Below, piece by piece: positions 19,871-29,233 of a stretch of 64,000 nt of DNA. The notes under the pieces were generated by a model. That model was not told the DNA's origin and did not search any database. It saw only the letters and a list, made by a program, of their open reading frames with translations. This DNA comes from an uncultured Caldilineaceae bacterium (GTDB lineage: Bacteria > Chloroflexota > Anaerolineae > Caldilineales > Caldilineaceae), in the NCBI GenBank assembly GCA_951813625.1, contig CATOTS010000042.1, forward strand, positions 87,532 to 151,531, given 5' to 3'. Within the stretch, counting starts at the first letter, position 1. Each line of letters opens with the position of its first letter. The translations under genes were made by a program, and so were the position numbers.

Positions 19871-21065
19871 TGCTGCCGTTCAAACCACAGTAGGCGGCCG
19901 CCGAGAGCGCATAGACCTGCGCGGCCTGTTCCAGCCGCGAAAGCGACACCCACTCGCCGTCCGAATGGGCCGTTTCGTTGGAGGGGCCGTAGTAGAAGGA
20001 GGGCACGCCGCCCAGGTTGACGAAGAGGTTGGCGTCGCCGACGATGCGTTTGCCGGTGACCGCGGATTCGTCCCCGTGTACGAAGCGGTGGGCCTGCGCG
20101 ACCGCCTGCACCGCGGGATCCTCGGCGGGCGTTTCGAACGGTTCGCGCTCGTGGTCCATGCTTACCTCCAGCTCGAGCTGACCCGCCTCGGCGATGGGCG
20201 CGGCCAGGTCGCGTAACTCGGCCAGGACCTCCTCCGCGCGGGCGCGCGGCCCCCAGCGCACCGTGCCGGTCAGGCGGCACTGTACGGGCGTGCGGTTGAA
20301 GTAGTCGCCCGCTTCCACTGTCCCCAGATCGATACGCTCGGTCCCTGCCAAGGGGTGCGACGCGCCCGCGTCCAGCTCCTCCTGGTAGGCTGTAATACGC
20401 TGGATCAGATCGCCGACGAAGCGGATCGGGTTCTCCTCGAAAGGCACGTAGGTGGTATGCGTCCCCCCGCGCGGGGATGTCAACTCGATTGTGAAAACCA
20501 TGGTGCCCATGCTCATCACCCACAGCTCATTCCAGCCTTCGCCGATCAGGATCCTGTCTCCCCCGACGCGCCCGCTCTTGTAGTCCTCGACCAAGGCTAG
20601 GGGTCCGTCCTTGCCGGCCTCCGGCTGCTCGTGGCCGACGATCGCCGCGAGCCACAGGTCGCCGTTCAGAGTGATGCCGGCCGTTTTCAGCGCGCGCAGC
20701 GCGCCGAGCTTTGCCGCCATTGCCCCCTTCATGTCGGTTGACCCGCGCCCGTAGAGACGGTCCCCCTCGCGGCGGCAGGGTACACAGTCGCCGATCGGGA
20801 TCGTGTCCAGGTGGCCGTTGAGCATCAGGCTGGGGCCGTTGCCGCTGCCGGGCAGGCGGGCGTACAGGTTGTAGCGGCCTTCGCTCACCTCGCGCCGGTC
20901 AACAGCGAAACCGAGTTTGTCCAGTTGCACCGCGTAGTAGCGGCAGACTTCGGCCTCCTGCAAGGTGACACTGGGGATCTCCACCAGCGCATGGGCCATT
21001 TGGGCGATCCACTCGCCATCGATCGCGTCTTTGAGCGCTGTCCACTGATCCTGCTTCTGTTCCAT
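19863..21065 (-). CDS. M20 family metallohydrolase (ArgE/DapE-like)
   Basis: Dizinc amidohydrolase, 400 residues from this start. Metal motifs in order are LMLNGHLDTIP (His, Asp), YGRGSTDMKGAMAA (second Asp), GHEQPEAG (catalytic Glu region), and HSDGEWV near the end (His). The lid domain includes the segment with TGTVRWGPRARAEEV. Several near ATGs exist: 21092, 21071 and 21065; GAGG sits 6 bases before the ATG at 21065, so I prefer it. It likely cleaves an N-acyl amino acid or dipeptide, in line with the M55 and creatininase-family neighbours. Confidence 0.85.
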   Translation of the reverse strand: MEQKQDQWTALKDAIDGEWIAQMAHALVEIPSVTLQEAEVCRYYAVQLDKLGFAVDRREVSEGRYNLYARLPGSGNGPSLMLNGHLDTIPIGDCVPCRREGDRLYGRGSTDMKGAMAAKLGALRALKTAGITLNGDLWLAAIVGHEQPEAGKDGPLALVEDYKSGRVGGDRILIGEGWNELWVMSMGTMVFTIELTSPRGGTHTTYVPFEENPIRFVGDLIQRITAYQEELDAGASHPLAGTERIDLGTVEAGDYFNRTPVQCRLTGTVRWGPRARAEEVLAELRDLAAPIAEAGQLELEVSMDHEREPFETPAEDPAVQAVAQAHRFVHGDESAVTGKRIVGDANLFVNLGGVPSFYYGPSNETAHSDGEWVSLSRLEQAAQVYALSAAAYCGLNGSRK

Positions 21066-21622
21066 CTGCATCCTCGATTTCTTTATCTGCATCCTCGAAT
21101 TCCTATTCCGCGTCCTTGTGCGGATTCGGCCATCTTAGCACGGTCCGAATGACACGCAAACGGCGCAGTGTGAGTCAAATTTTTTCAGACGCAGCCTGCG
21201 GGCTCTGCCGCGCACCGCCGCGGCTTACGGGTCGACACGCCTCACCGCCGTCTTCATCTCTGAAACACCATAATCGGGAAAGAAAAGTACCGAAATAGGT
21301 ATGGTTCAACGAGACATAGTGTTAAAATTCAACTATTTTATTTCAGCACAGTTTTTGCAGCCGCCCTGCAGACGGAGCCGCGGGCTGTTCATTCATACCC
21401 CTGAAGCATGCAGAAAGGGCGAGGAAGTCGCTGATGCTTCTTTGCCTGCAAATAGGTCCTATTCTGGACAGTTTCTCAGAGGAAGGAACCGTCAGTTCGC
21501 GCTTGCGAACTGTATTGCAAGTGTAACCAGCGGTCGGTCGGCCGCATTCTGGCCACTCATCAGGATGGATGCGCTGCTTCGGCATACCAATCCGAGGAAC
21601 GAATCGCGAAGGAGCATGTAAG
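21066..21622. other. intergenic region before the leucine-rich-repeat gene
   Basis: About 550 bases between divergent genes. Small open frames here lack ribosome sites and motifs. An AT-rich stretch around 21300-21350 may hold the promoter of the leucine-rich-repeat gene but I cannot choose -35/-10 boxes with confidence. Confidence 0.5.
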
Positions 21623-24600
21623 ATGCAGTCGTTGAGAGGACGTACGTTTTTCTCCCCCGGAAACTTACGCAAAGTTCTGGCCCTGGTGTCGACGCTCATG
21701 CTGGCAGCTGCCGTGATTGCGCTGTCCGGGCGCCGGCCGGCATTCGCGCAGGACGACCCGAAGGCGGTCGCCTCGGTGCGGCTGGAGAGCAACCAGCCGG
21801 GCGAACTTGCGGTGTCCTGGGATGTTCCGAGCAGAACGCCGCGCGATTACAGAGTCGCCTGGGCGCGGGTGGGCGAGAACTTCAAGACGTGGAGAAACAA
21901 CTCGGCCAATGCCTTCCCGTCGAGTCCTTCCTACACGATCACAGGTTTGGACGAAGGGGTCCGCTACAAGGTGAAGGTGCGAGCCCGCTATGCGGGGGAG
22001 CGCAACGGCGGCTGGAGCGCACAGGTAGAGGCTGTTGTCGCGACTGCGCCGACGTCCACACCCACGGCAACTGCGACATCTACACCCACAGCGACGGCAA
22101 CGCATACCCCAACTGCGACGGCAACACATACGGCCACGGCAACGCACACGCCGACCCACACGGCCACGGCAACGCATACGCCAACCCATACGCCGATGGC
22201 GGACGCTTCAGTTGCTTCCTCTTCAACCATTTCGGAAAGAGACGCGCTGATCGCACTCTATAACGCAACCGACGGCGACAACTGGTTAGCGAATGGCAAC
22301 TGGCTGAGCGACAATCCCGTTGGCCATTGGTATGGCGTTGACACCGACGACGATGGCTTCGTAGTTCGTATCGATCTCAGAGGAACTGATCCGGACAAAG
22401 GAAACAATCTGCATGGTCCAATTCCTCCCGAGATCGGTCAACTCTCCAGGCTCGTCGATCTGAACATCAGAGGGAACAGGCTGTACGGTTCGATTCCTGC
22501 AGAGATCGGTCAACTCTCCAGGCTCAAAATATTGCACCTTAGAGGCAATGATCTCAGCGGATCGATACCGTCGGCGCTAGGCAACCTTTCCAGTCTGGAA
22601 AGCCTCTACCTGGAAAAGAACGAACTAACCGGATCAATCCCATCATCGTTGGGAGATCTCACCAATCTCGAACACTTTTTTCTGTCGAACAACAAGCTGA
22701 ACGGTTCGATACCTTCCACCCTGGGCAACCTCATCAGTGTGAAAAGGCTGTTCATCTCATACAACGAGTTGACGGGAGCGATCCCATCCGAGTTGGGAAA
22801 CCTCGCCAGCGTTGAGGAAATGTATCTCAACAGCAACATGCTGAGTGGGGCGATACCGTCACAACTGGGCAACCTTTCCAACCTGAAGTTTTTGAGTCTT
22901 GAGGCCAACCGATTGAGCGGATCAATCCCATCGGGGTTGGGCAGCCTGTCCAATCTGCAGACTCTGGACCTCGGCATTAATCGGCTGACTGGGTCAATCC
23001 CATCGGCGCTGGGCAGCCTGTCCAATCTGCGTTCTCTGACCCTCTATTACAACATTCTGAACGGGTCAATCCCATCAGAGATATCCAACCTCCCTAAACT
23101 GACGCATCTGGTCCTGACAGACAACCGGTTGAGCGGGACGATTCCTTCGCATCTGAGCGGCCTCTCCACGCTGAAGCACCTGTTCCTTGACGACAATCGG
23201 TTTACTGGGTCTATCCCTTCATCGCTGGGCGACCTCTCTTCACTCACTTGGCTGGCTCTCTCCAACAACCAGCTCACCGGCTCCATCCCTTCAGAGATTG
23301 GTGACCTCTCCTCACTAGTCGTGCTGCATCTCGCCAACAATCAGCTGAGTGGAGAGGTGCCGTCAACGCTGGAAGACCTGACCAACCTGAGTGGCCTACA
23401 CCTCGCAGGTAACGCGCTGACTGGATGCCTGCCTGCCGGTCTCAGAGACATTCGCATAAATGACCTGGTTGGAACGGGTCTCATATACTGCGGGGACCCT
23501 ACGCATACGCCCACCGCGACCCCAACGGCAACCGCGACACCGACTTCCACCGCGACCCCAACGATTACCCCGACGTCTGATCCCAACGCTACCGCGACGC
23601 CCACACCTACGGCTACAGCCACGTCTGTACCAGGTTCTGTCAGTTCCGACAGGGCGGCGCTTGTAGCGCTTTACAACGCCACAGGCGGGATCAGCTGGAC
23701 CCGAGAATACAACTGGCTGAGCACCCAGCCCCTCAGCGCCTGGTATGGAGTTACCACCAACGAGGCCGGCCGTGTCACAAAGCTCATCCTTAACGGCAAT
23801 AATCTGACTGGTACAATTCCAACCGAACTGGGTCAACTCGCAAGCCTGGAGGCTCTCTCTCTGGCCGTTAACAGTCTGAGTGGGTCCATTCCTTCCCAGC
23901 TGGGGAATCTCTCCAGCCTCAAAAACCTCAATCTCCTCGGCAATGACCTGAGCGGGACGATTCCAACGCAGCTGGGGAATCTCTCTGCATTGCAACATCT
24001 GAATTTCTCAACGAATGACCTGACTGGAGCAATCCCGTCTCAGCTGGGCAGCCTGACAAATCTGAAGTCGCTTGTCCTTAGTCAAAACAAGCTGAGCGGA
24101 AGCATCCCGTCGCAACTGGGCGGCCTTTCCAACCTGGAAACCCTGACCCTTTTGAACAACGACCTGACCGGTGGCATTCCATCGCAGTTGACCAGCCTGA
24201 CAAAACTGAAGCACCTTTCCCTTAGTGGAAACGAGTTGGACGGTACCATCCCAACCCAGTTGGGGAGCCTTTCCAACCTGGAAACCCTGTACCTTTCAAA
24301 CAACGATCTGACCGGTAGCATTCCGTCGCAGCTGGGCAGTCTCACAAAACTGAAGGGGCTTTTCCTGCAGTCAAATGATCTGAGCGGAAGCATCCCGTCG
24401 CAGCTGGGCAGCCTTTCCAACCTGAAATACCTGTACCTTTCAAGCAACGACTTGACAGGAGCAATCCCGTCGGAGTTGGGCAGTCTCACAAACCTGACGC
24501 AGCTCTTCCTTAGGTCCAATGAGCTGAGCGGGAGCATCCCGTCGCAGCTGGGCAATCTGACCAATCTCACCTGGCTGCAGCTGTCAGGAAATCAGCTGAC

Positions 24601-24676
24601 CGGTTGCATCCCGCAGGCCCTGCAGAGCGTGGAGAACAACGACCTGGAGTTTCTGGGCCTGTCGAACTGTCAATAG
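21623..24676 (+). CDS. secreted fibronectin type III / double leucine-rich-repeat protein
   Basis: A 1017-residue exported protein. Residues 1 to about 43 are a Sec signal (basic start, hydrophobic VLALVSTLMLAAAVIAL, then PAFAQ). About 45-135 is a fibronectin type III domain. A Thr/Pro/Ala linker (about 139-193) leads to a first module with a cap (ERDALIALYNATDGDNWL) and about 15 plant-type leucine-rich repeats of the form GxIPSxLGxLxxLxxLxLxxN. A second Thr/Pro linker (about 626-672) leads to a second cap (DRAALVALYNATGGISW) and about 12 repeats, ending CIPQAL...NC. Start ATG 21623 has AAGGAG 8 bases upstream. No LPXTG or membrane anchor is seen. Probably a surface or released binding protein; ligand unknown. 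Confidence 0.85.
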   Translation: MQSLRGRTFFSPGNLRKVLALVSTLMLAAAVIALSGRRPAFAQDDPKAVASVRLESNQPGELAVSWDVPSRTPRDYRVAWARVGENFKTWRNNSANAFPSSPSYTITGLDEGVRYKVKVRARYAGERNGGWSAQVEAVVATAPTSTPTATATSTPTATATHTPTATATHTATATHTPTHTATATHTPTHTPMADASVASSSTISERDALIALYNATDGDNWLANGNWLSDNPVGHWYGVDTDDDGFVVRIDLRGTDPDKGNNLHGPIPPEIGQLSRLVDLNIRGNRLYGSIPAEIGQLSRLKILHLRGNDLSGSIPSALGNLSSLESLYLEKNELTGSIPSSLGDLTNLEHFFLSNNKLNGSIPSTLGNLISVKRLFISYNELTGAIPSELGNLASVEEMYLNSNMLSGAIPSQLGNLSNLKFLSLEANRLSGSIPSGLGSLSNLQTLDLGINRLTGSIPSALGSLSNLRSLTLYYNILNGSIPSEISNLPKLTHLVLTDNRLSGTIPSHLSGLSTLKHLFLDDNRFTGSIPSSLGDLSSLTWLALSNNQLTGSIPSEIGDLSSLVVLHLANNQLSGEVPSTLEDLTNLSGLHLAGNALTGCLPAGLRDIRINDLVGTGLIYCGDPTHTPTATPTATATPTSTATPTITPTSDPNATATPTPTATATSVPGSVSSDRAALVALYNATGGISWTREYNWLSTQPLSAWYGVTTNEAGRVTKLILNGNNLTGTIPTELGQLASLEALSLAVNSLSGSIPSQLGNLSSLKNLNLLGNDLSGTIPTQLGNLSALQHLNFSTNDLTGAIPSQLGSLTNLKSLVLSQNKLSGSIPSQLGGLSNLETLTLLNNDLTGGIPSQLTSLTKLKHLSLSGNELDGTIPTQLGSLSNLETLYLSNNDLTGSIPSQLGSLTKLKGLFLQSNDLSGSIPSQLGSLSNLKYLYLSSNDLTGAIPSELGSLTNLTQLFLRSNELSGSIPSQLGNLTNLTWLQLSGNQLTGCIPQALQSVENNDLEFLGLSNCQ

Positions 24677-24693
24677 TCAATCGTCGGCGCGAC

Positions 24694-24745
24694 GGCGCCC
24701 TGCACAAGGCGCCCGGCCCCGGTTGCTTCGGGGCTGGGCCGTGTC
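24694..24745 (+). terminator. possible terminator after the leucine-rich-repeat gene
   Basis: Two GC-rich hairpins in a row: GGCGCC (24694-24699) with GGCGCC (24708-24713), and CCCCG (24717-24721) with CGGGG (24729-24733), followed by GTGTCTCTCT. There is no true T-run. Confidence 0.35.
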
Positions 24746-24871
24746 TCTCTGGAGGCCTATATGGAATGGCAGCCGGACAGTTCCGACTTTCTTCCAGCAG
24801 TGTGTCGGCACAGAAAGGCTTAAGACTCCAAACCATCATCCCCCTTTCAGTTCGCTTCAGCGGAGAGAAAA

Positions 24872-25351
24872 ATGGCCCTGCGCCGAACCTCCAAACTCAC
24901 TCTATTGGTACTGGCATTTTCCTTCTGCTGCGCGGGAATCGCTCTTGCGCAGGACGAACCGACATTGGAATCGCTGCGGGATCGTCTCGTTGGGCTCGAG
25001 GGTCGTTTTGCGAGACTCGAGGAGCGCTTAACCAATCTCGAGGCTCAGTCCGCCGACCCGTGGTCGCCCGAGGTGATCTACACGGACGACGGGATCTGCC
25101 AGAGCCCTTTGCACGCCCCGCATGAATGGGCCAAATCAATTCGGCCAAAAATCCACCAGGAGACGGCAGATGCTTACCGCAGTGAATACGGCGTCTCCAT
25201 CGATCCTGCAAATGCAGACTTGGCAAGCATCTCCTTTGCCGTTGGCAGCAGCAACGTATATCTCAAGTACCACATATTGGGGCGAACCGTTGTCGAAAAA
25301 TGGTCGCACTGCGACTATCTGGGCCACTCCGAATGGAGCGAAGACAACTGA
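24872..25351 (+). CDS. small secreted protein with a coiled-coil heptad region, unknown function
   Basis: A 159-residue protein with a clear Sec signal (MALRRTSKLTLLVLAFSF then AGIALAQ) and, after cleavage, a charged heptad stretch LRDRLVGLEGRFARLEERL that should form a short coiled coil. The remaining 100 residues contain two Cys (DGICQSP and SHCDYLG) that could pair, and several aromatic residues. GGAGAG lies just upstream of ATG 24872. I recognise no family. It is 195 bases downstream of the leucine-rich-repeat gene on the same strand; a partner role at the cell surface is speculation. Confidence 0.6.
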   Translation: MALRRTSKLTLLVLAFSFCCAGIALAQDEPTLESLRDRLVGLEGRFARLEERLTNLEAQSADPWSPEVIYTDDGICQSPLHAPHEWAKSIRPKIHQETADAYRSEYGVSIDPANADLASISFAVGSSNVYLKYHILGRTVVEKWSHCDYLGHSEWSEDN

Positions 25352-25604
25352 TACGATTTCCCCGTACTTCGATAGCCCTCGAATGAAAGGGCCGCTCCGG
25401 CAAAGTGACGCCGGATCCTGGGTCGCTGGCATGCCGTCCCCAGGGCGACGGACGTCAAACCATCAGGCTACGGCATAGCGTCTGACCCTTTCTCCATCTG
25501 CTCGCGTCGCTGCGCCATCCTGCGTCTTAATTCGCGGTTCGGCCTCCGGAGCCGCGCATAGATCAGCACATAACTGGCCTGTGGTACTCCAAAAGGAGAC
25601 TCCT

Positions 25605-25859
25605 GTGAACCTCAGAATTGCCTTGCTTCTTGCTTACGAGGCGCTTGGTGGACCCGCCAGGAACGACGCAATCACCGATCATATATTGGGGACAGTCGTT
25701 TGGGAAGGCAGCTGGGAAAGCCTTCACCATCGACTTTCCAGTTACCGAAGCCAGCTCACGCGACAGGGTCTGCTCAGGAAAGTCCAACATCCCGGCCCTA
25801 ACACGCCCGGTGTGCATGAACTTACACCTGCCGGCCATGCAGCCGTTCAGGAACTTTGA
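25605..25859 (+). CDS. small winged-helix protein (Mrr N-terminal-like)
   Basis: An 84-residue protein from GTG 25605, which has AAAAGGAG 6 bases upstream; an upstream in-frame start at 25581 is less likely. The layout LLLAYEALGGPARNDAI, SWESLHHRLSSYRSQLTRQGLL, and a final HELTPAGHAAV matches the winged-helix domain found at the N terminus of Mrr restriction proteins (the W...L...GLL...T..G pattern). No nuclease domain follows, so this is a free-standing DNA-binding domain, either a small regulator or a remnant. Confidence 0.5.
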   Translation: MNLRIALLLAYEALGGPARNDAITDHILGTVVWEGSWESLHHRLSSYRSQLTRQGLLRKVQHPGPNTPGVHELTPAGHAAVQEL

Positions 25860-26252
25860 GCGGACAGAGGGTTCTAGCGCTGTTCGTTCGAGTTAGGAAC
25901 CGAAGAGCGCGCCCGACCGCGCTGGCCCGCCTGAAGCCGGCCAAAAATCAGCTGACCGGTCGCCTGCCCCAGACCCCGCGAAACGGAGTGCAAGGTGCCG
26001 CGGAAACGCTCCGTTTGCCGCACGGTCAACGGTCAGTGCCCTGGCGTGACACAGAAGCCGTCCGTTCCCGCATTTGCGAGGTCGGGTGGCCTGTTCGTTC
26101 CGCGGCGGAGCGGGCGAAAGCGTCCAAAAGGGGACGCTTCTGTCTTGACACCGCCGCGCGGCCTATGGTTAACCGCTTCAGAAATTCCATCGACAATCTG
26201 TTCCAACAAGATCGAACCGAAGTTCCTGTTGACCTGAACCGGTGTAGGAATC
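25860..26252 (+). other. intergenic region before the truncated permease
   Basis: About 390 bases. The open frame running through it has no motif and no ribosome site. It contains one promoter-like sequence (listed) and is otherwise unremarkable GC-rich DNA. Confidence 0.5.
26145..26173 (+). promoter_or_regulatory. putative promoter of the truncated permease
   Basis: TTGACA at 26145-26150, a perfect -35, then 17 bases and GTTAAC at 26168-26173, a weak -10. About 80 bases before the ATG at 26253. Confidence 0.35.
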
Positions 26253-26890
26253 ATGGCAACAGCGAGAGTCGAAGAGCAATCGACAGAAGGATTCAGCCAG
26301 GAACCAACCGGCCGCCTGGCACGCGCCGGCCGGCGCAGCCACTTCCGACGCGACCTGGGGCGCGCCTGGAAATACCGCGAGCTCTACCTCCTCCTTCCCG
26401 CCATCCTCTTCTTGGTCATATTCCGCTACATTCCGATGGGCGGGCTGGTGATGGGTTTCCAGAACTATTCACCGGTGCGGGGATTTCTGGGCAGCCCTTG
26501 GGTGGGCTTTCAGCATTTTGAGACGCTGTTTGCGCTGCCCAAATTCCTGGAGGTCTTTCGCAATCCGGTCATCATCAGCCTCTATAAGCTTTTCATCGGC
26601 TTCCCTGTCCCCATAATCTTCGCACTGCTGCTCAATGAGGTGCGCCATCTGCTCTTCAAGCGCACGATCCAGACGGTCACTCATTTCCCGCATTTTCTGT
26701 CCTGGGTCGTGTATGGCGGCATCATGGAGCTGTTCATCGAGCCGGGCGGCGCTGTGCCGGCGTGGCCTCGACGCTGGCCTTGCGCGATGGCGTGCCCTAT
26801 GCCGACGCGGCCGTCAGCGAGATCCGGGAACGTCTCGGAATCCCTGCTTTTGTCGAGAAAAAACTCAGCGTCTGGGGTATTCGTCCCTGA
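26253..26890 (+). pseudogene. truncated LplB-like sugar ABC permease fused to an oxidoreductase 3' end
   Basis: The first 165 residues are a normal binding-protein-dependent permease of the LplB type (ELYLLLPAILFLVIFRYIPM, then PWVGFQHFETLF, then the membrane segments up to FLSWVVYGGIMELFIEPGG). At about 26750 homology stops. From about 26756, in the next frame, the DNA encodes GVASTLALRDGVPYADAAV and ends WGIRP with TGA at 26888, which looks like the C-terminal end of an FAD-dependent oxidoreductase. The permease lacks its EAA loop and last membrane segments, so it cannot work. This is best read as a deletion joining two genes; an assembly join is the other explanation. The original permease frame stays open into unrelated sequence to 27062. 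Confidence 0.75.
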
Positions 26891-26957
26891 CTGGGCCGGC
26901 TCAACCCGCGCTGGCGCGGCAGGCGGCGATGAAGCTATGGCCGTCGAAGCCGCGCGG

Positions 26958-28028
26958 TCAGCGCAGCCAGTCGTCCAAATGCTCGGCCACAAATCCGTCA
27001 TCGGTCAGGTGGGGATAGGCACGGCGGACGCGGTCAAGCTCCTCGCACTGACCGGGCGATAGGCTTTCGCGGGGGTTGAGGCACCAGATTCCTTCAAGGA
27101 GGCCCTGGCGCCGCAGCACCTCGTGGACGCCTGAGATGCAGCCGTGGAAATCGTTGGCGCTGTCGAACACCGCTGCGTTGGCGTCGGTCATCTGGGCGTT
27201 GTAGGTGAGCCAGCGCCGGTAGTCGAGCGTGCCGGCGGCCGCCTGTTCGTGGATGGCGCGCAACATGGAGACGGCTTCCTGCGTCCACACCGCCCACTGG
27301 CCGAGCAGCCCACCGACGATGCGCAGCGCGGGCGCATCCGTCTCCCGCCCACCAAAGCTGAACTCTGTAACCAGGTCGGCGACGATGTTGTCGTCGTTGC
27401 CCGTGTAGAGCGCGATCTCGCCGCCGCGGCACGACTCCGCCACCGCCCGCACCACATCCAGCGTCTTGTAGCGGTCAAACGGCGCGATCTTGATGGCGAC
27501 GACGTTCTCAATCTCCACGAACTCGCGCCAGAAGCGGTAGGGCAGCACCTGTCCGCCCACAGCGGTCTGCAAATAAAATCCGAATACCGGGATCACCTCC
27601 GCCACGCGACGGCAGTGTTCGATAAGCTCCGATGGCGATGCCTCTGCTAGCGCTCGCAGGCTCAGCAGTCCCGCGTCGTAGCCGTGCGCCAGGGCAGTCT
27701 CGGCTTCGCGCACCGCCTGCCGTGTGTCGCCCAGGATACCCGCTACCTTGACGAAAGGGCGGGGGTTCTGCTGCAACTGCTCGTCCACAGTCTCGGACGC
27801 CAGCTCCAACACCGGCTCCAACAATCCGTATTCAGGCTGATGCAGCTCGAACTGGGTCGTATGCACGCCCACCGCGACGCCGCCCGCGCCGGCCGCGCAG
27901 TAGTAGCGGGTCAGCGCGCGCTGGCGCCGCTCATCCAGCTTGAGGTCGGCGGTCAACGCCAGCGGGTGCGCCGGTATCACCTGCCCGGCGGCCAGATGTC
28001 GTCTTACCTCAGACTGGGTTTGCGCCAT
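26958..28028 (-). CDS. dihydrodipicolinate synthase (DapA/NanA) family aldolase
   Basis: A 356-residue class I aldolase-like protein. The Schiff-base Lys lies in ENVVAIKIAPFDRYKT near residue 200, and VFGFYLQTAVGG holds the usual Tyr strand. N-terminal AGQVIPAHPLALTADLKLDE and GAGGVAVGVHTTQFEL match the family's substrate loop. It is longer than DapA (about 290), with an extra C-terminal region containing NDFHGCISGVHEVLRRQGLLEGIW. The ATG at 28028 overlaps the stop of the epimerase gene upstream (TGATG), so they are translationally coupled; the longer in-frame start at 28109 is inside that gene. Likely splits or forms a 2-keto-3-deoxy sugar acid; it is not clearly the lysine enzyme. Confidence 0.82.
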   Translation of the reverse strand: MAQTQSEVRRHLAAGQVIPAHPLALTADLKLDERRQRALTRYYCAAGAGGVAVGVHTTQFELHQPEYGLLEPVLELASETVDEQLQQNPRPFVKVAGILGDTRQAVREAETALAHGYDAGLLSLRALAEASPSELIEHCRRVAEVIPVFGFYLQTAVGGQVLPYRFWREFVEIENVVAIKIAPFDRYKTLDVVRAVAESCRGGEIALYTGNDDNIVADLVTEFSFGGRETDAPALRIVGGLLGQWAVWTQEAVSMLRAIHEQAAAGTLDYRRWLTYNAQMTDANAAVFDSANDFHGCISGVHEVLRRQGLLEGIWCLNPRESLSPGQCEELDRVRRAYPHLTDDGFVAEHLDDWLR

Positions 28029-29098
28029 CAGAAACTCCCGTCGCGGGACTCGAAATGGGTTGGCTTGTCGAGGCTGGCGCCATCGCTCTCGACCCAGGCC
28101 GCGATCCATTCGAGCATCTGCTGCAGCGAGACGCGTGGGTATCCGAAGATCTGCGCCGCTTTAGCGGCGTTGTTAAGGAGCGCGGTCGGGGCCTCCTCGC
28201 CGCTGAAACGGGGCCTTTTGCCGAACAGGTCGCCCAATGTCTCGGCCACGCGGCGCACCGAGACCGTCTCGGGGCCGGTGACATTGAGCACGAAAGGGGG
28301 CGCGGCGCAGTTGTCGAGCAGCGCGAGCGCCTGCGCGTTGGCGTCGCCTTGCCAGATGACGTTGGCCGCGCCCATGTCGAGCGCGACCGGCTGCTCCGCG
28401 TACACCCTGCGGGCAATGTCGACCAGGACGCCGTAGCGCATCTCGACCGCGTAGTTGAGGCGGACGATGGCGCAGCGCAGGCCATACGCGCGCGCGAAGT
28501 ATTCGAAGATGCGTTCGCGACCGAGACAGGACATGGCGTATTCGCCGACGGGGTCGAGCGGGTCCTCTTCGCGGGGGCCTCCGGCGACGACCGGCACGAG
28601 TGGATAGACGTTGCCGGTGGAAAAGGCGACGATGCGGGCGTCGAGATAGCGCTCGCAGACCAACGCCGGCAGGTGGGCGTTGATCGCCCAGGTCATGTGC
28701 TGGTTGCCGGTCGTGCCGAATTTCTGGCCGGCCATGTAGATGACGCTGCGGCTGTCCGGCAACCCGGCGAGTTCGCTGCGGTCCAACAGGTCGCAGGTGA
28801 CCGTCTGCACGCCCCAGCCCTCCAGCCGGTCGCGGACATCCGGCTGACTGAAGCGGGCGACGCCGTAGACGCGATGGGGGGAGTTCAGTTGGTCCAGGGC
28901 GCGCACTGCCATGCGCGCCAGCGTGGGGCCCATCTTGCCGCTGACGCCGAGGACGACCAGGTCGGAGTCCAGCTTTTCCAGCGCGGCCAGCGTCGCGGGC
29001 GAGGGTTCGGAGAGCAGCAGGTCGAGCTCCTCCTCGCTGCGGGGGGAGGGGAGGTTGTTCCCGGTTTCGAGCGTGCCGGCCAAAGGTGTTGCGCTCAT
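28028..29098 (-). CDS. NAD(P)-dependent epimerase/dehydratase family protein
   Basis: Extended short-chain dehydrogenase fold, 356 residues. The Rossmann motif is LVVLGVSGKMGPTLARMA near residue 50, later than usual because of a 45-residue N-terminal extension. SVIYMAGQKFGTTGN follows; the catalytic area reads FSTGNVYPLVPV then PVGEYAMSCLGRERIFEY, where the usual YxxxK has no Lys (YAMSC). That loss suggests altered catalysis or a reductase role. Coupled to the aldolase downstream, and divergent from the sugar ABC operon at 29.7 kb. Confidence 0.75.
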   Translation of the reverse strand: MSATPLAGTLETGNNLPSPRSEEELDLLLSEPSPATLAALEKLDSDLVVLGVSGKMGPTLARMAVRALDQLNSPHRVYGVARFSQPDVRDRLEGWGVQTVTCDLLDRSELAGLPDSRSVIYMAGQKFGTTGNQHMTWAINAHLPALVCERYLDARIVAFSTGNVYPLVPVVAGGPREEDPLDPVGEYAMSCLGRERIFEYFARAYGLRCAIVRLNYAVEMRYGVLVDIARRVYAEQPVALDMGAANVIWQGDANAQALALLDNCAAPPFVLNVTGPETVSVRRVAETLGDLFGKRPRFSGEEAPTALLNNAAKAAQIFGYPRVSLQQMLEWIAAWVESDGASLDKPTHFESRDGSF

Positions 29099-29233
29099 CG
29101 TTTGTCACTTTCGTTGGCAGATTCTTGGGCGACGGCGCGTGAGCGGCCGCCGGCTGACTGTATTTGTCAGAGGCTGACTGTATTATAAACCAGAGTGAGC
29201 GTCAATGCTTTTGCGGCGTCGGGTACATCCCGA

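Noticed and set aside
25856..26521. 221-codon frame overlapping the start of the truncated permease
   Set aside because: It overlaps clear permease code in another frame and has no motif.
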